From 2-02-FULL-55-14 sp964534125 (GTDB lineage Bacteria; Bacteroidota; Ignavibacteria; UBA10030), in assembly GCA_964534125.1 (NCBI GenBank), contig CAZHOJ010000002.1:369411-433410 (forward strand): a stretch of DNA of 64,000 nt, written 5' to 3'. A program made the position numbers and the translations under genes. Below are positions 55,451 to 63,880 of the stretch, piece by piece. Numbering within the stretch: the first letter of the stretch is position 1; the number at the start of each line of letters is the position of its first letter. Below the pieces are notes generated by a model. It searched no databases. It saw only the letters and a program-made list of their open reading frames with translations, and was not told the origin of the DNA.

Positions 55451-55548
55451 TGTGCACCCACCCCGCCAAACAACTGGCGCCTGCCCGCCTGACCTATGGT
55501 TTTGGCGGGGGCAGGCAGGACTTGAACCTGGAACCCACTGATTAAGAG
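55451..55548 (-). other. Attachment site A: split 3' part of tRNA-Lys(CTT)
   Basis: 55516-55548 matches, with one mismatch over 33 bases, the site at 58914-58946 and reads on the minus strand as a tRNA-Lys from the anticodon loop (CTCTTAA) through the T arm (CCAGGTTCAAGTCCTG). The acceptor end (TGTGCACCCACC at 55451-55462) is separated from it by about 54 bases with inverted ends CCCCGCCAAA/TTTGGCGGGG. No 5' half of the tRNA is present. After the core, the arm motifs GCCGAATTCG (55561-55570) and CGATCGCC (55608-55615) recur at site C. Confidence 0.75.
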
Positions 55549-55996
55549 CACGAGACAATGGCCGAATTCGTATCAGGATCAGCAAACTGTGTAGCGACTT
55601 GGTCATCCGATCGCCAATAATGATGTATGAGACATGGTGGTGTTTCCAGTTTTCACATCGCTTCGACAGATGCAACGCCGTTCCGTACGCATTCCCCTCC
55701 CGAGCGTGAGCGTGGGAGGGATGGAATTACATATGAGAATACCGGCCTTTCCGGTCGAGTGTTCCCGCCCCCCGTGCACGCTATTCAGGAATCCCCGCCG
55801 GATACGCTGCTGGGATTCTTCGTTTCTGCTTCTGGCCGGAGTGAGAGAGAGCCTGCAAGGAATCTTTCCAGTATGGCCCTCGTAAACGAACGCGGGGGAT
55901 CCGCCGTCGGTTCCCTGAAGTCGGGAACCGGGTGCGGACCAACCCCTTTGTCTCAACGCCGGAATCGAAGGATTCACTTATTGCTGAGGTGCTACC
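55549..55996. other. Gene-free end of the inner integrative element
   Basis: About 450 bases between attachment site A and the serine hydrolase gene. The first 67 bases carry the arm-like motifs shared with site C. The rest should hold the hydrolase promoter, but I cannot point to it; no open frame here looks real. Confidence 0.55.
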
Positions 55997-57814
55997 ATGA
56001 CACTCCGTTCCTTGACAGTCGCGGTGATCGCGGCTGCGGCGATGAATTGCGGTCAGCAAAGTCAGAAGACGGGTGCTGCACTCGATGAGGCGCTGCAGGC
56101 GGCGCTGGACGAATCGATCGAGACCAGTGGAGCGATCGGCGTTTCCGCTGCCGTCATCTTCTCCGACGGGCACCTGTGGAAAGGCGCAGCCGGGATGTCC
56201 CATGAGGGAGTCCCCGTGTCTACAGAAATGCTGTTTGACATCGGAAGCGTGGAAAAGAACTTCCAGGCAGCATTGACCCTGAAGCTGGCAGAGGAGGGGC
56301 TGTTCTCCCTGGACGATCCGCTGGAGAAGTGGTTTCCACCGTATCCCAACATCAGCGGGAAGATCACCATTCGCCAGGTTCTGAACCTCACCAGCGGAAT
56401 TGACAACATCATTGAAGATTCGAACTCTCCATTCAGAGTGGGGTATACCAATATCGATCATGAGAAGACATGGGCCTGGGAGGAGATATACACAACCTAC
56501 GTCGGCAAGCCCAACTTTGAACCGGGGACGCGCTGTGCCTACTCATCGACCAACTACATTGTGCTCAGGCATGTCATCGAAAAGGCCACCAGGAAGAAAC
56601 AGGAGGCGGTGCTTGAAGACCTGTTGCTCGCACCCCTCGGTCTGACTCACACGCTCACAGATGTTTCAGAGTCCTATCCGGATACAATGCCCATAGCTCA
56701 CGGCTGGTTTGACACAGACGGTGATGGCACACCTGATGATATCTCGGGCTATTCCATCACCTGGATCGCATCGCTCTCTCCGTTGTACGTCTATTCCACT
56801 CCGACTGATCTCGTCCGGTGGATCGACGCAATCTATCACAGGAAGACTGTACTGAAAGAAGAAACCTTGAACGCAATGCTTCGCTTCATCGGTCCCGTTC
56901 AAAACGAACCACTGATGAGAGGCTATGGTCTGGGCACTGTGGATATGAACCTCGGACCGATACTGCCAAAATGGAAAGATGTGCAGGCCTACGGTCATGC
57001 GGGTTCTATGTTTGGGTACAGCTGCCTCGCGCTGTATATCCCCGAGATCGGGATCTCCGTGTCGATGATGTTCAACAGAGGCGCCGATGCAGGCACGAAC
57101 AAGGCTATCGGCGTCGTTGTAGCGGCGTTCTTTGACGTGCTCTTTGAAAGCCAGGGGCTGGAAGGATCGGATGAGGAGAATGCTCTTGCTGACATGCTGA
57201 GAAAGCTGGAGAAGTCTCCGAATGATGTACACCTCATGTACGAGATTGCCAGGCGGTATCAGGCGGACAAAGAAGACTACGAAGCCTCCTTGCTGTTTGA
57301 AGAGATCCTGAAACAAGATCCCGAGGACAACTTCGGCTACAGAACAGAAGCGCTCTACTGGAAGGCCTCCTATGATGGGGTGATCTGGAAGAAGCCGGAG
57401 AACCTCATCGCCTTCATCGCTGGCCACAAGGACTACAAAGACATCAAGGATGCCCACAGGTGGCTGGCCAAGACCTACCAGAGAAGGAACGAAATGGACA
57501 AGGCCATTCAGGTGTACCACGATGCTCTGCGGATCTTCGAAAAGGATGCGGAGTTCTACAATCACTTCGGATGGTGGGTCTACGAGAACAAAGTAGCCGG
57601 CGAATATCAGGCCGCCATCAAGTACACGGAAGAAGCTCTGGTTCTGAAACCCGATGCGCACTACATATGGGATACGCTTGCCTGGCTATTGCTTGAGAAC
57701 GGAGAACAGCAGAGGGCAGTGGAAGCGTCGGCCAAGGCGCTCAGTCTCGCCCCGAAGGATCAGCAGGATGCCTACAGAGGCGCACTGGAAAGAATCAAGG
57801 AGAGTGTCAGATAA
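55997..57814 (+). CDS. Serine beta-lactamase-like hydrolase with C-terminal TPR repeats
   Basis: 605 residues. A leader with Cys at 18 (VAVIAAAAMNCGQQ) suggests a lipoprotein, though the lipobox is poor. Residues 30-380 are a class C beta-lactamase/D-peptidase fold: catalytic SVEK (Ser84, Lys87), YSSTNY near 180, and YGHAGSMFGY (H-x-G) near 333; a DTDGDGTPDD loop may bind calcium. Residues 390-605 form TPR-like helices (WLAKTYQRRNEMDKAIQVYHDALRIF, YIWDTLAWLLLENGEQQRAVEASAKAL). GAGG lies before the ATG. The family is mostly peptidases and esterases, so resistance should not be assumed. It is the only intact gene of the inner element. Confidence 0.88.
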   Translation: MTLRSLTVAVIAAAAMNCGQQSQKTGAALDEALQAALDESIETSGAIGVSAAVIFSDGHLWKGAAGMSHEGVPVSTEMLFDIGSVEKNFQAALTLKLAEEGLFSLDDPLEKWFPPYPNISGKITIRQVLNLTSGIDNIIEDSNSPFRVGYTNIDHEKTWAWEEIYTTYVGKPNFEPGTRCAYSSTNYIVLRHVIEKATRKKQEAVLEDLLLAPLGLTHTLTDVSESYPDTMPIAHGWFDTDGDGTPDDISGYSITWIASLSPLYVYSTPTDLVRWIDAIYHRKTVLKEETLNAMLRFIGPVQNEPLMRGYGLGTVDMNLGPILPKWKDVQAYGHAGSMFGYSCLALYIPEIGISVSMMFNRGADAGTNKAIGVVVAAFFDVLFESQGLEGSDEENALADMLRKLEKSPNDVHLMYEIARRYQADKEDYEASLLFEEILKQDPEDNFGYRTEALYWKASYDGVIWKKPENLIAFIAGHKDYKDIKDAHRWLAKTYQRRNEMDKAIQVYHDALRIFEKDAEFYNHFGWWVYENKVAGEYQAAIKYTEEALVLKPDAHYIWDTLAWLLLENGEQQRAVEASAKALSLAPKDQQDAYRGALERIKESVR

Positions 57815-57846
57815 CCCGGGAGAGGGAGACGCAGCATTGACGACAT

Positions 57847-58617
57847 TCACAACTGGCAGTTGAAGTCGGTTCGCTGCAGATTCAGCGCCTCCCTCCGCCC
57901 GTCCGGTACTACATTCTGCTCCACTCGGTACTGCATTCTGCTCTCCGCGTGCCTGACATTCGATTCAGCACCAACGCAGCGGACCAGAATGGTGCGCCCC
58001 GCAAGGTTCACCTCCTCCCACCGTAGTGCCATCAGCTCTCCGAGACGCATCCCCGTCATCACAGCTGTCAGGAGGACGTCTTTCAGATCCTGGTCGTCGG
58101 TCAGCCGCATGAGGAGCTCGAATTGTTGCTTGGTCACGAAGATAGGCGTGGATTCCGGGGGCTTCACCCTCTTGACCATACGGAACGGGTTCTTGTCGAT
58201 ATATTCCCAGCGCCTTGCAACCTCAAAGGCAGCTGAGAGGTGGGTGTGGTACGACCGCACGGTCGTAAGAGACCGCTCCTGCCGCTTTCGCAAGATGAAC
58301 TCCTCGACATCCCGGACGCCGTAGGCTTTGAACTACCGATCTCCCATTAGACGCTGGAATCCGATGAGGGCAATATGGTACGACGAGGTGGTCTTCGGGG
58401 AGTGATGGCAGTTGGAGTGCCGATCGAACTCTTTCATGAACTCGGAGAGGAGCTTCTGCTCCTTCTTCGCCTTCTTCAGGTGCTCGTCGATCTGGAACTT
58501 GCGGAGGAACTCGGTCGCATCGGACTTCAACCTGCAACCGGTGGAGACACGCACCTGCTTGCCTTCTTCGTAGTCGAAGGCCAGGCAGTATCGTGAGCCG
58601 CGCTTGAAGAGATACAT
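57847..58617 (-). pseudogene. Broken tyrosine integrase (amber stop, lost C-terminus)
   Basis: One frame from the ATG at 58617: AP2-like arm-binding part (MYLFKRGSRYCLAFDYEEG), core-binding domain (TTSSYHIALIGFQRLMGD), then TAG at 58333-58335, then in the same frame RQERSLTTVRSYHTHLSAAFEVARRW and the start of the catalytic domain with the first Arg in TGMRLGELMALRWEEVNL. After ILVRC the sequence turns into unrelated residues coded by 22-bp repeats, and the H-x-x-R and Tyr of the active site are missing. The protein cannot recombine DNA. It lies near site C, where an integrase of the inner element is expected. Confidence 0.88.
57904..57947. repeat. Two 22-bp iteron-like direct repeats in the integrase tail
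   Basis: On the minus strand two exact-length units follow each other: GAGCAGAATGCAGTACCGAGTG and the next beginning GAGCAGAATGTAGTACCG. Related units lie at 60156-60219. They begin where integrase homology ends. Confidence 0.8.
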
Positions 58618-58648
58618 CGCCGGATTTCCCTTCCGGCGATCAGGGAGG

Positions 58649-58679
58649 TGTGTAGTAAAGTGTGTAGTGGTACTACACA
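58649..58679. promoter_or_regulatory. Operator-like repeats upstream of the integrase
   Basis: TGTGTAGT occurs at 58649-58656 and 58661-58668, and inverted as ACTACACA at 58672-58679; the last two form a perfect palindrome around GGT. It lies 32-62 bases upstream of the integrase ATG, a fitting place for a repressor site. Confidence 0.5.
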
Positions 58680-58730
58680 GTCGACTGCACAGTTTGCGGT
58701 CTGAGGTGCCGCCGCAGGCGGCGTAGAAAT

Positions 58731-58763
58731 ATAAAAACCCCGAATCCTTATCGAATTCGGGGT
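58731..58763 (-). terminator. Rho-independent terminator (minus)
   Basis: On the minus strand ACCCCGAAT / 9-base loop / ATTCGGGGT (58737-58763) is followed by a T-rich run (58731-58736). It lies just after tRNA-Lys tail remnant B. A second GC palindrome, GCCGCC-GCA-GGCGGC, is at 58708-58722. Confidence 0.75.
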
Positions 58764-58768
58764 CTCTC

Positions 58769-58785
58769 TGTGCACCCACCCCGCC
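58769..58785 (-). repeat. tRNA-Lys acceptor remnant B
   Basis: TGTGCACCCACCCCGCC is identical over 17 bases to 55451-55467, and its first 12 bases match the acceptor end of site C. No T arm follows; instead a palindromic stretch with GTCACGC/GCGTGAC comes next. It is probably a decayed attachment site or tail copy. Confidence 0.6.
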
Positions 58786-58861
58786 TTCACTCTGTTCCGG
58801 CGAGGTCTCCGTCACGCTTCGCGTGACTTCGACAGGACAGCTACATCCTGCTAATCATACT

Positions 58862-58904
58862 CAAAATGAAAAAAGTCCGCCTTCGGCGGACCTTTTTCAT
58901 TTTG
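58862..58904. terminator. Bidirectional terminator after tRNA-Lys fragment C
   Basis: Two 20-base arms (58862-58881 and 58885-58904) pair with one mismatch around TTC; the core is GTCCGCC-TTC-GGCGGAC, flanked by A-runs and T-runs. On the minus strand it directly follows the acceptor end of the tRNA fragment, as expected for the terminator of the original tRNA gene. Confidence 0.85.
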
Positions 58905-58946
58905 TGCACCCACCAGGACTCGAACCTGGAACCCACTGATTAAGAG
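58905..58946 (-). other. Attachment site C: 3' part of tRNA-Lys(CTT)
   Basis: On the minus strand this is a tRNA-Lys from the anticodon loop (CTCTTAA, anticodon CTT) through variable loop and T arm (CCAGG-TTCGAGT-CCTGG) to the acceptor end TGGGTGCA. The anticodon stem cannot close, since the base block before the loop (CAGGA) does not pair with TCAGT, so it is not a working tRNA. It marks the junction of an element integrated into the anticodon loop. Arm motifs GCCGAATTCG (58959-58968) and CGATCGCC (59005-59012) follow as at site A. Confidence 0.8.
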
Positions 58947-59058
58947 TCCTGCAGAAGAGCCGAATTCGAATCGGTACAGGCAGAATGTTCAGTTCCGCGT
59001 TACCCGATCGCCTATAGTGTGCACGTAATCTACAATGGGCCTAAGTGACAAGCAATTG

Positions 59059-59961
59059 CTAATCAGCGATATCAGCCAGGCTTATAACGCGTCCAGGGAG
59101 CGCCTCTCTTCCCACTTCCACCCAAAGATCTTCCTGGGTTACAAAGGTAAGAGGAGATCCGTGGGCGTCCAGATGCAGAAAAAACTCCATATCAAATAGG
59201 GCATTCTTTTCTGGCTGAGTACCTCGTTTTGACATTCGAGATTGATACTCCTGGTACACTTTGATAAAACCGTCCAGGAGGCCATTATACATGTCAACCG
59301 CCTGTTTTCTCAGCTGTTCGCCCGTGCCCGTTGACAATGCCTTCATCGCACTTTCGAATTCAAGTGCCCCTGCCCGTATCGCCAGACCCATAATCGCATA
59401 CTCCCGCTCCAGCGCTTCTTGACTGCTCATCGCATTCAAAACTTCAACAAAACTCTTTTCTTGACGCTCATTCCAGCCCAAGTTTAGCTTCTCCACTTCA
59501 GAGAGAAAGAGATCCCTCATCCCCTTGTTGCCGTTGACCACCGCCTGAGAGAAGTGTGAAGAGAGCTCCTTCTTCCAATCAACGATACGTTCTGGATGGA
59601 GTTTGACGATGCCTTTATCGATGGGTGAGAAGAACCCTTGCGTGGCCTCCTTGAAGTCTCTCGCTTCGGTGACTGCGCGAATCAGCACATCAACCGACCT
59701 GTCATCCTGATACGGGTCCATACCAAAGGCTCTTCTCACAACACTATCCGGGTTCTCTCTGATGATGACAGTCTCGCAGTCTACCAGGGCTTTCATGGCG
59801 CGTTGTCTTTTCTCAAAGTCTTTTTCCGAAATCCGCGCAATTTCAAGGGGAGCAATGATACTCGTGGCAACCTTCGGTTCACGCGCCTTCATTTTCTTTA
59901 TGCGTGCCGCATTTCCGGCAAGGCTGTAGAAACAGTTGGTATCGAGAATATGCTTGATCAT
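59059..59961 (-). CDS. PIN-domain-like protein, probable nuclease
   Basis: 300 residues. The N-terminus MIKHILDTNCFYSLAG carries the first PIN Asp (D7); VATSIIAPLEIARIS offers the acidic residue after helix 2. A helical insertion of about 180 residues follows, and LFDMEFFLHLDAHGSPLTFVTQEDLW near the end supplies further acidic residues in the usual T-x-D/E setting. The ATG at 59961 follows GAGGTGAGAG; a GTG at 59973 is an alternative. PIN proteins are often toxins, but no antitoxin gene sits next to it, and the size is two to three times a normal VapC. It may be a defence or maintenance nuclease of the outer element; this is inferred. Confidence 0.72.
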   Translation of the reverse strand: MIKHILDTNCFYSLAGNAARIKKMKAREPKVATSIIAPLEIARISEKDFEKRQRAMKALVDCETVIIRENPDSVVRRAFGMDPYQDDRSVDVLIRAVTEARDFKEATQGFFSPIDKGIVKLHPERIVDWKKELSSHFSQAVVNGNKGMRDLFLSEVEKLNLGWNERQEKSFVEVLNAMSSQEALEREYAIMGLAIRAGALEFESAMKALSTGTGEQLRKQAVDMYNGLLDGFIKVYQEYQSRMSKRGTQPEKNALFDMEFFLHLDAHGSPLTFVTQEDLWVEVGREALPGRVISLADIAD

Positions 59962-60155
59962 GGCAACTCTCACCTCATTTTCTAAATATGATCATATTAC
60001 GAACGTCAGAGGATAATTTCCATCGACCAGGACCCCCAACCCGGCCGCCGCGTGAGCAGAGGGCGGGGATACAAAATCATGATAGTATCATAAGGGTCCG
60101 AAACATGGATCGGAGTACCGCCATCATTGTGTTTCTTAGCCTTGCATGCTCCAAC

Positions 60156-60219
60156 CGGTACTATACTTCGCTCTCGTCAGTACTGGAATCCGCTCCATCA
60201 GGTACTATATCCTTCAACG
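60156..60219. repeat. Three iteron-like repeats at the 3' end of the Rep gene
   Basis: On the minus strand three units of 20-22 bases follow head to tail, each with an AGTACC/AGTACT core: GAAGGATATAGTACCTGATG, GAGCGGATTCCAGTACTGAC and GAGCGAAGTATAGTACCGG. They share spacing and core with the pair at 57904-57947. They overlap the last codons of the Rep-like gene. Confidence 0.7.
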
Positions 60220-61126
60220 CGTTCGGATTAAGCTTCAGGACGTCGACCACCCTGCCCTTCGTTGCCGGCTGATCGAGAGTGTACCATTCGAGGAGGCCTG
60301 CTTTCACTCCTTTATCATAGAGGTTGACCAGCTTTTTCCGGAGCACCGCTTTCTTCCTGCTTCGGAGCAGTGAGTCCACCCTTAGCTTTTTCGCGAGTGT
60401 CTCGACGGTTAGACGAATTGTCCAAGACGACCCTCCCTTCCCGTGCGCAATTCTCCGATGGACCTCCATCTCGGAATAGATCATGCTGACAAAGCGCGCC
60501 TCGGTCGGAGAAAGAGTGGAGAGATGCTCATAGAAGTCCCGGGGACGTAGAGCGAAATACGTGTCAATCTGATCGACGAGGACTGGGTTTGGGGTGATTT
60601 CGATTGTGCGTCCACCATTAAGGAATCTGAGGTGTAGTAAGGGAGCTACATCCTCCACACGGACCTTTTGTTTCCTGCCCGGCAGTGTTTTCTCATATAT
60701 GATCACATGCAGATCGGTTCTGAGATCTCTCAATGCATTCATCGCCACGCGCCTGGCACCTGGACTGAATACACATCCCTTTGTCGTCTTTAGCTTCCTG
60801 ACCCCGTACTGCTTCAGAAACTCACTACTCTTCACTCTCAATACCGGCAGCGTGCGCTCAAGCCTGTACTGACGACGCTGCGCTTTCACCGGCGGCCTGT
60901 TTCCCTCATAGCCTGTATCGTCCAGCAAGACCTGGACAGCGTGCAAAGCCTTCTCCTGGGCCGCCGTGAGCTTGAAGCCCACATGCCTGAGGTGCTTCGC
61001 CTGTGCCAATGCCGCCAGAGATTGGTCTTTGAGCTGATGTGACAGCGTTGGTTTCGTACCGTCTGCTTTGCGGCCGATCTTCAACCGCTGTGCGTGGGCA
61101 CTCACACGAATATTTTCAGAACCCAT
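60161..61126 (-). CDS. Putative replication initiator (Rep-like)
   Basis: 321 residues from the ATG at 61126, with GGGAGG six bases upstream. A basic N-terminus (RLKIGRKADGTKPTLSHQLKDQ) leads to a domain with ERTLPVLRVKSSEFLKQYGVRKL, then IEITPNPVLVDQIDTYFALRPRDFYEHLSTLSPTEARFVSMIYSEM and TIRLTVETLAKKLRVDSLLRSRKKAVLRKKLVNLYDKGVKAGLLEWY, which looks like the paired winged-helix design of plasmid initiators. Iteron-like repeats at its 3' end and the primase-helicase two genes upstream support a replication role. No search was possible; a transcription regulator is the main alternative. Confidence 0.6.
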   Translation of the reverse strand: MGSENIRVSAHAQRLKIGRKADGTKPTLSHQLKDQSLAALAQAKHLRHVGFKLTAAQEKALHAVQVLLDDTGYEGNRPPVKAQRRQYRLERTLPVLRVKSSEFLKQYGVRKLKTTKGCVFSPGARRVAMNALRDLRTDLHVIIYEKTLPGRKQKVRVEDVAPLLHLRFLNGGRTIEITPNPVLVDQIDTYFALRPRDFYEHLSTLSPTEARFVSMIYSEMEVHRRIAHGKGGSSWTIRLTVETLAKKLRVDSLLRSRKKAVLRKKLVNLYDKGVKAGLLEWYTLDQPATKGRVVDVLKLNPNALKDIVPDGADSSTDESEV

Positions 61127-61466
61127 CGTTGTCCTCCCGGAAACCATGAAGCTTCTCCTCCGGCGTGTAGACCCCAATTCCTTCCAACAGGTCACTCATG
61201 CGGCCCTTGAGCCCTGCTATTCGCGCGGTCATCTCTCTTTTTTTCTCCCGACGCATGCTCTTCCTGGTCTTGTTGAGATTGCGAAGCCCTACCAGCGCCT
61301 CGTTATATTGTCGCTTCAGAGCTGTCTTATTCAGTTTCAACTGTCGCTCCCGGCGATTGATACCGGGCAGACCTTGCGGCAGGATGACCGACCGAATCGG
61401 TGCAGGCGGGATTTCCGCCTGCACATGTTTCTTCCGGTTCTCAAGTATGAATTGCACATGTCCCAT
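61116..61466 (-). CDS. Small charged coiled-coil protein, function unknown
   Basis: 116 residues, strongly basic. The middle (RRERQLKLNKTALKRQYNEALVGLRNLNKTRKSMRREKKREMTARI, residues about 38-83) is one long charged helix likely to form a coiled coil or bind nucleic acid. AAGGAG lies eight bases before the ATG at 61466, and the stop overlaps the Rep start by 11 bases, so the two are coupled. It may assist Rep or the helicase. No family recognised. Confidence 0.8.
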   Translation of the reverse strand: MGHVQFILENRKKHVQAEIPPAPIRSVILPQGLPGINRRERQLKLNKTALKRQYNEALVGLRNLNKTRKSMRREKKREMTARIAGLKGRMSDLLEGIGVYTPEEKLHGFREDNDGF

Positions 61467-61477
61467 TTTGTCACTCC

Positions 61478-63880
61478 TTATTGTTGAATCTTGGAGCCAG
61501 CGACGAGAGTTATCGCTGATTTTGCCCGGATAAACTTCAGCTCCATCGAGCCTCGGAAGGATTCCAGCTTGTTCTTCCCGAAGTCTGCGATGATGATCGG
61601 CTCATCCTCTTGCTTGTACGCATCCGGATGTTTTGGTGACAGCAGAATAGCCAGATCTGCGTTGTAACCGTATTTCCCTGTCTCCATGATGTCGTGGAGG
61701 GTCCGCTCCTTCTTTGCCCTGTACGCTTCATCCCTTCCCTCTTTCCGGAATTCTGCCGTCACGATCATGGGTATATCGAACGACCGGACGATCTGCTTGA
61801 CCTGATTCGCCCGCTCGATGTTCTGAACCCGAATGCTGTCGAAATCGACATCCAACGGCACATTGAAGACCCCATCGATGAACGCCACGGCATCATCCCG
61901 ATGAGCATGGGTCCGGATCTCCTCGTGAATCCTGCTCATCGTGAGACCAGCGGTCCCTTCGCGGACGTCCAACCGGCCTGCACGATCCCAATCGGACAGC
62001 AGTCCATACGCATCATCGAGCAGTTTTTGCTTCGCTGGATCTTCCGGTCGGAACCTCACCTCGTTGATCCGCATATCGGTCAGGTTTGCAAGCATCCGGT
62101 TGATGATGACATCACGGCTGTCGTCCATAGAATAGAACAGGCAGCAGGCCTTGGGATTTGACTTCAGCACGTCCAGGGCAAGACTCACCATGAAGGCAGT
62201 TTTCCCAATGTTTGGATCTGCAGCAATAACGTAGAGGCCACTCTGCAGGCCCTGGATCTCCTTAGCGATCTCCGCAAAATCTGTCAGATCATAGCCGATG
62301 CGCTCTCCTGGTATCCGCTCACTGTCCCGCGCCCGCTTCTGCGCAAGGAAATCTCCCAACGAAAGTACTTCCGGTTCATTCACCCGGTTGTAGGCCACGC
62401 GAAGTGCTGAGACATCGTCTTGCAGACCCTGTACCGCCCTGTCAGGATCCCCTTCCATGACGGCGTGCTCAGCCTTTCTGCCGGCCACCCGAAGCCCTTC
62501 CTTCAACCGCTCCGATGCCTGCCGCTCCTGGAGCCTCTTGAAATCCTCAGCGAGCACCTCATCCGTAAGGTTGAGTCTCTCTGCCAAAAGTCTCAGTATC
62601 ATCTCGGCGTCTCGCGCGCTTGCCACGGTGTCAGCAAACTCCAGCACTTCGGCAATCGCTCTCTCCCGTCCCACGTCAGTCGTGATGTCATGTTTGGCCA
62701 GGACTCGTGAGGCCATCCATGCGCAACCCGTCTGAGCCTTCTCTAGAAGTTGTCTGAAGGCATCAATCCCGTTGGCCTTGACGTATTCGTCCGGATCCTT
62801 ATGATTCCCGAGGAGCATTGGATCCAGGACAAATACCTTAATGTCGCTGGGAGCGAACAAGGTACAGATCCGCTCAGTGTTAGCGATCCCAGTCCCACCG
62901 TCGTTGTCCAGGGCGAGTATCAACCGCCTCACTCCCACCGACTCCATTCCTGCAATGTATGCCTCCGAAAACGCTGCCTGTCCGAGCGCAACCACATTGT
63001 TCACGCCAAGAGCTGGCAGGTACGTTGCATCGGGATATCCTTCCACCAACACCAGCTCGTCCTGTCGCCGAATGCGGTGCATGCCGAAGGGATCCGTCTT
63101 CCTCAGTCCTGCCGTGGAATCATAACGGATGCCGGTTTTGCCCTTTACCTCGAAGCCCTCTTTCACGTGGGCTCTTTTCAGGAATCCCCTGATAACACCG
63201 TGACGGTCCCGAAACGGGACAGCCAGACGAAACCGGTCACCATATGCACCATGCAATGGTAGATCAGCGATCATGCCCTCTTTTGAGGGAGCGACCTTCC
63301 TGAGGTACGCTCGCAGGTTCGCCTCGGTATCCCAGTAGATCCATTCGGTCTTCTCTAACAGGGCCGCATCGTAGCCACGTTCAGCAGTCAGATACGCAAG
63401 TGCTTCGTGTCCTTCCGGCTGAAAGAGCTGTCGATGCCCTTCCTCGTAGATCAGTCTGTAGAGGACCGCTCGCTCAAGTGCCTCCTTCTCCTCGGGAGTA
63501 AGGTCAGCGTCAACCACGTCGAATTCCGGCAGAAGATCAGGTGCGAATCTCTCAGCCAAGAGTCTCGACGCTTCCTTCACTCCCACATACTCGACCATAC
63601 CAACGAGACTGATAAGGTCTCCGCCGATACCGCAGTTCCAGCAGTGGAAGACTCCGTGCGTATCACTAAGGTTGAAAGACTCATGGCTCTGCGATTCGTG
63701 CCCGGTCGGGCACTCGCCTCTCCACTCCGTACCATCGAGCCGAAGACCAAGCTTTTGCTTCAGATCAAGGGCATCCAACACACGCTCGGTCTCGACCCTA
63801 TCCTTCACCTTCCCGATGAGCGACCCCAGGGTAGGGGTCGCCTTTCGTATCGCGTTTTTTAGATTATACGAGGGAGTCAT
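61478..63880 (-). CDS. Primase-helicase (CHC2/Toprim plus DnaB-like ATPase)
   Basis: 800 residues, similar in plan to phage T7 gp4. A zinc-binding domain has C57, H61, C80 and C83 (ECPTGHES, FHCWNCG). A Toprim domain follows, with LVLVEGYPDATYLPAL and LILALDNDGGTGIAN. A helical linker leads to a RecA-type helicase with Walker A AADPNIGKTAF near residue 561, a DDAVAFIDGVFN Walker B-like segment and a C-terminal ILLSPKHPDAY stretch. GGGGGGAGG before the ATG at 63880 fixes the start, although the frame stays open upstream. It primes and unwinds DNA for the outer element, so that element probably replicates by itself. Confidence 0.9.
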   Translation of the reverse strand: MTPSYNLKNAIRKATPTLGSLIGKVKDRVETERVLDALDLKQKLGLRLDGTEWRGECPTGHESQSHESFNLSDTHGVFHCWNCGIGGDLISLVGMVEYVGVKEASRLLAERFAPDLLPEFDVVDADLTPEEKEALERAVLYRLIYEEGHRQLFQPEGHEALAYLTAERGYDAALLEKTEWIYWDTEANLRAYLRKVAPSKEGMIADLPLHGAYGDRFRLAVPFRDRHGVIRGFLKRAHVKEGFEVKGKTGIRYDSTAGLRKTDPFGMHRIRRQDELVLVEGYPDATYLPALGVNNVVALGQAAFSEAYIAGMESVGVRRLILALDNDGGTGIANTERICTLFAPSDIKVFVLDPMLLGNHKDPDEYVKANGIDAFRQLLEKAQTGCAWMASRVLAKHDITTDVGRERAIAEVLEFADTVASARDAEMILRLLAERLNLTDEVLAEDFKRLQERQASERLKEGLRVAGRKAEHAVMEGDPDRAVQGLQDDVSALRVAYNRVNEPEVLSLGDFLAQKRARDSERIPGERIGYDLTDFAEIAKEIQGLQSGLYVIAADPNIGKTAFMVSLALDVLKSNPKACCLFYSMDDSRDVIINRMLANLTDMRINEVRFRPEDPAKQKLLDDAYGLLSDWDRAGRLDVREGTAGLTMSRIHEEIRTHAHRDDAVAFIDGVFNVPLDVDFDSIRVQNIERANQVKQIVRSFDIPMIVTAEFRKEGRDEAYRAKKERTLHDIMETGKYGYNADLAILLSPKHPDAYKQEDEPIIIADFGKNKLESFRGSMELKFIRAKSAITLVAGSKIQQ

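Noticed and set aside
55997..57814. A beta-lactam resistance gene
   Set aside because: The fold is shared by many peptidases and esterases; the motifs SVEK and HAG, with TPR repeats, do not point to a known resistance enzyme.
57847..58815. Two separate integrase-related genes
   Set aside because: Both pieces are in one frame and form one protein split by a TAG codon.
58905..59020. A complete tRNA-Lys gene
   Set aside because: The anticodon stem does not pair and no 5' acceptor strand or D arm precedes it; only the 3' part is present.
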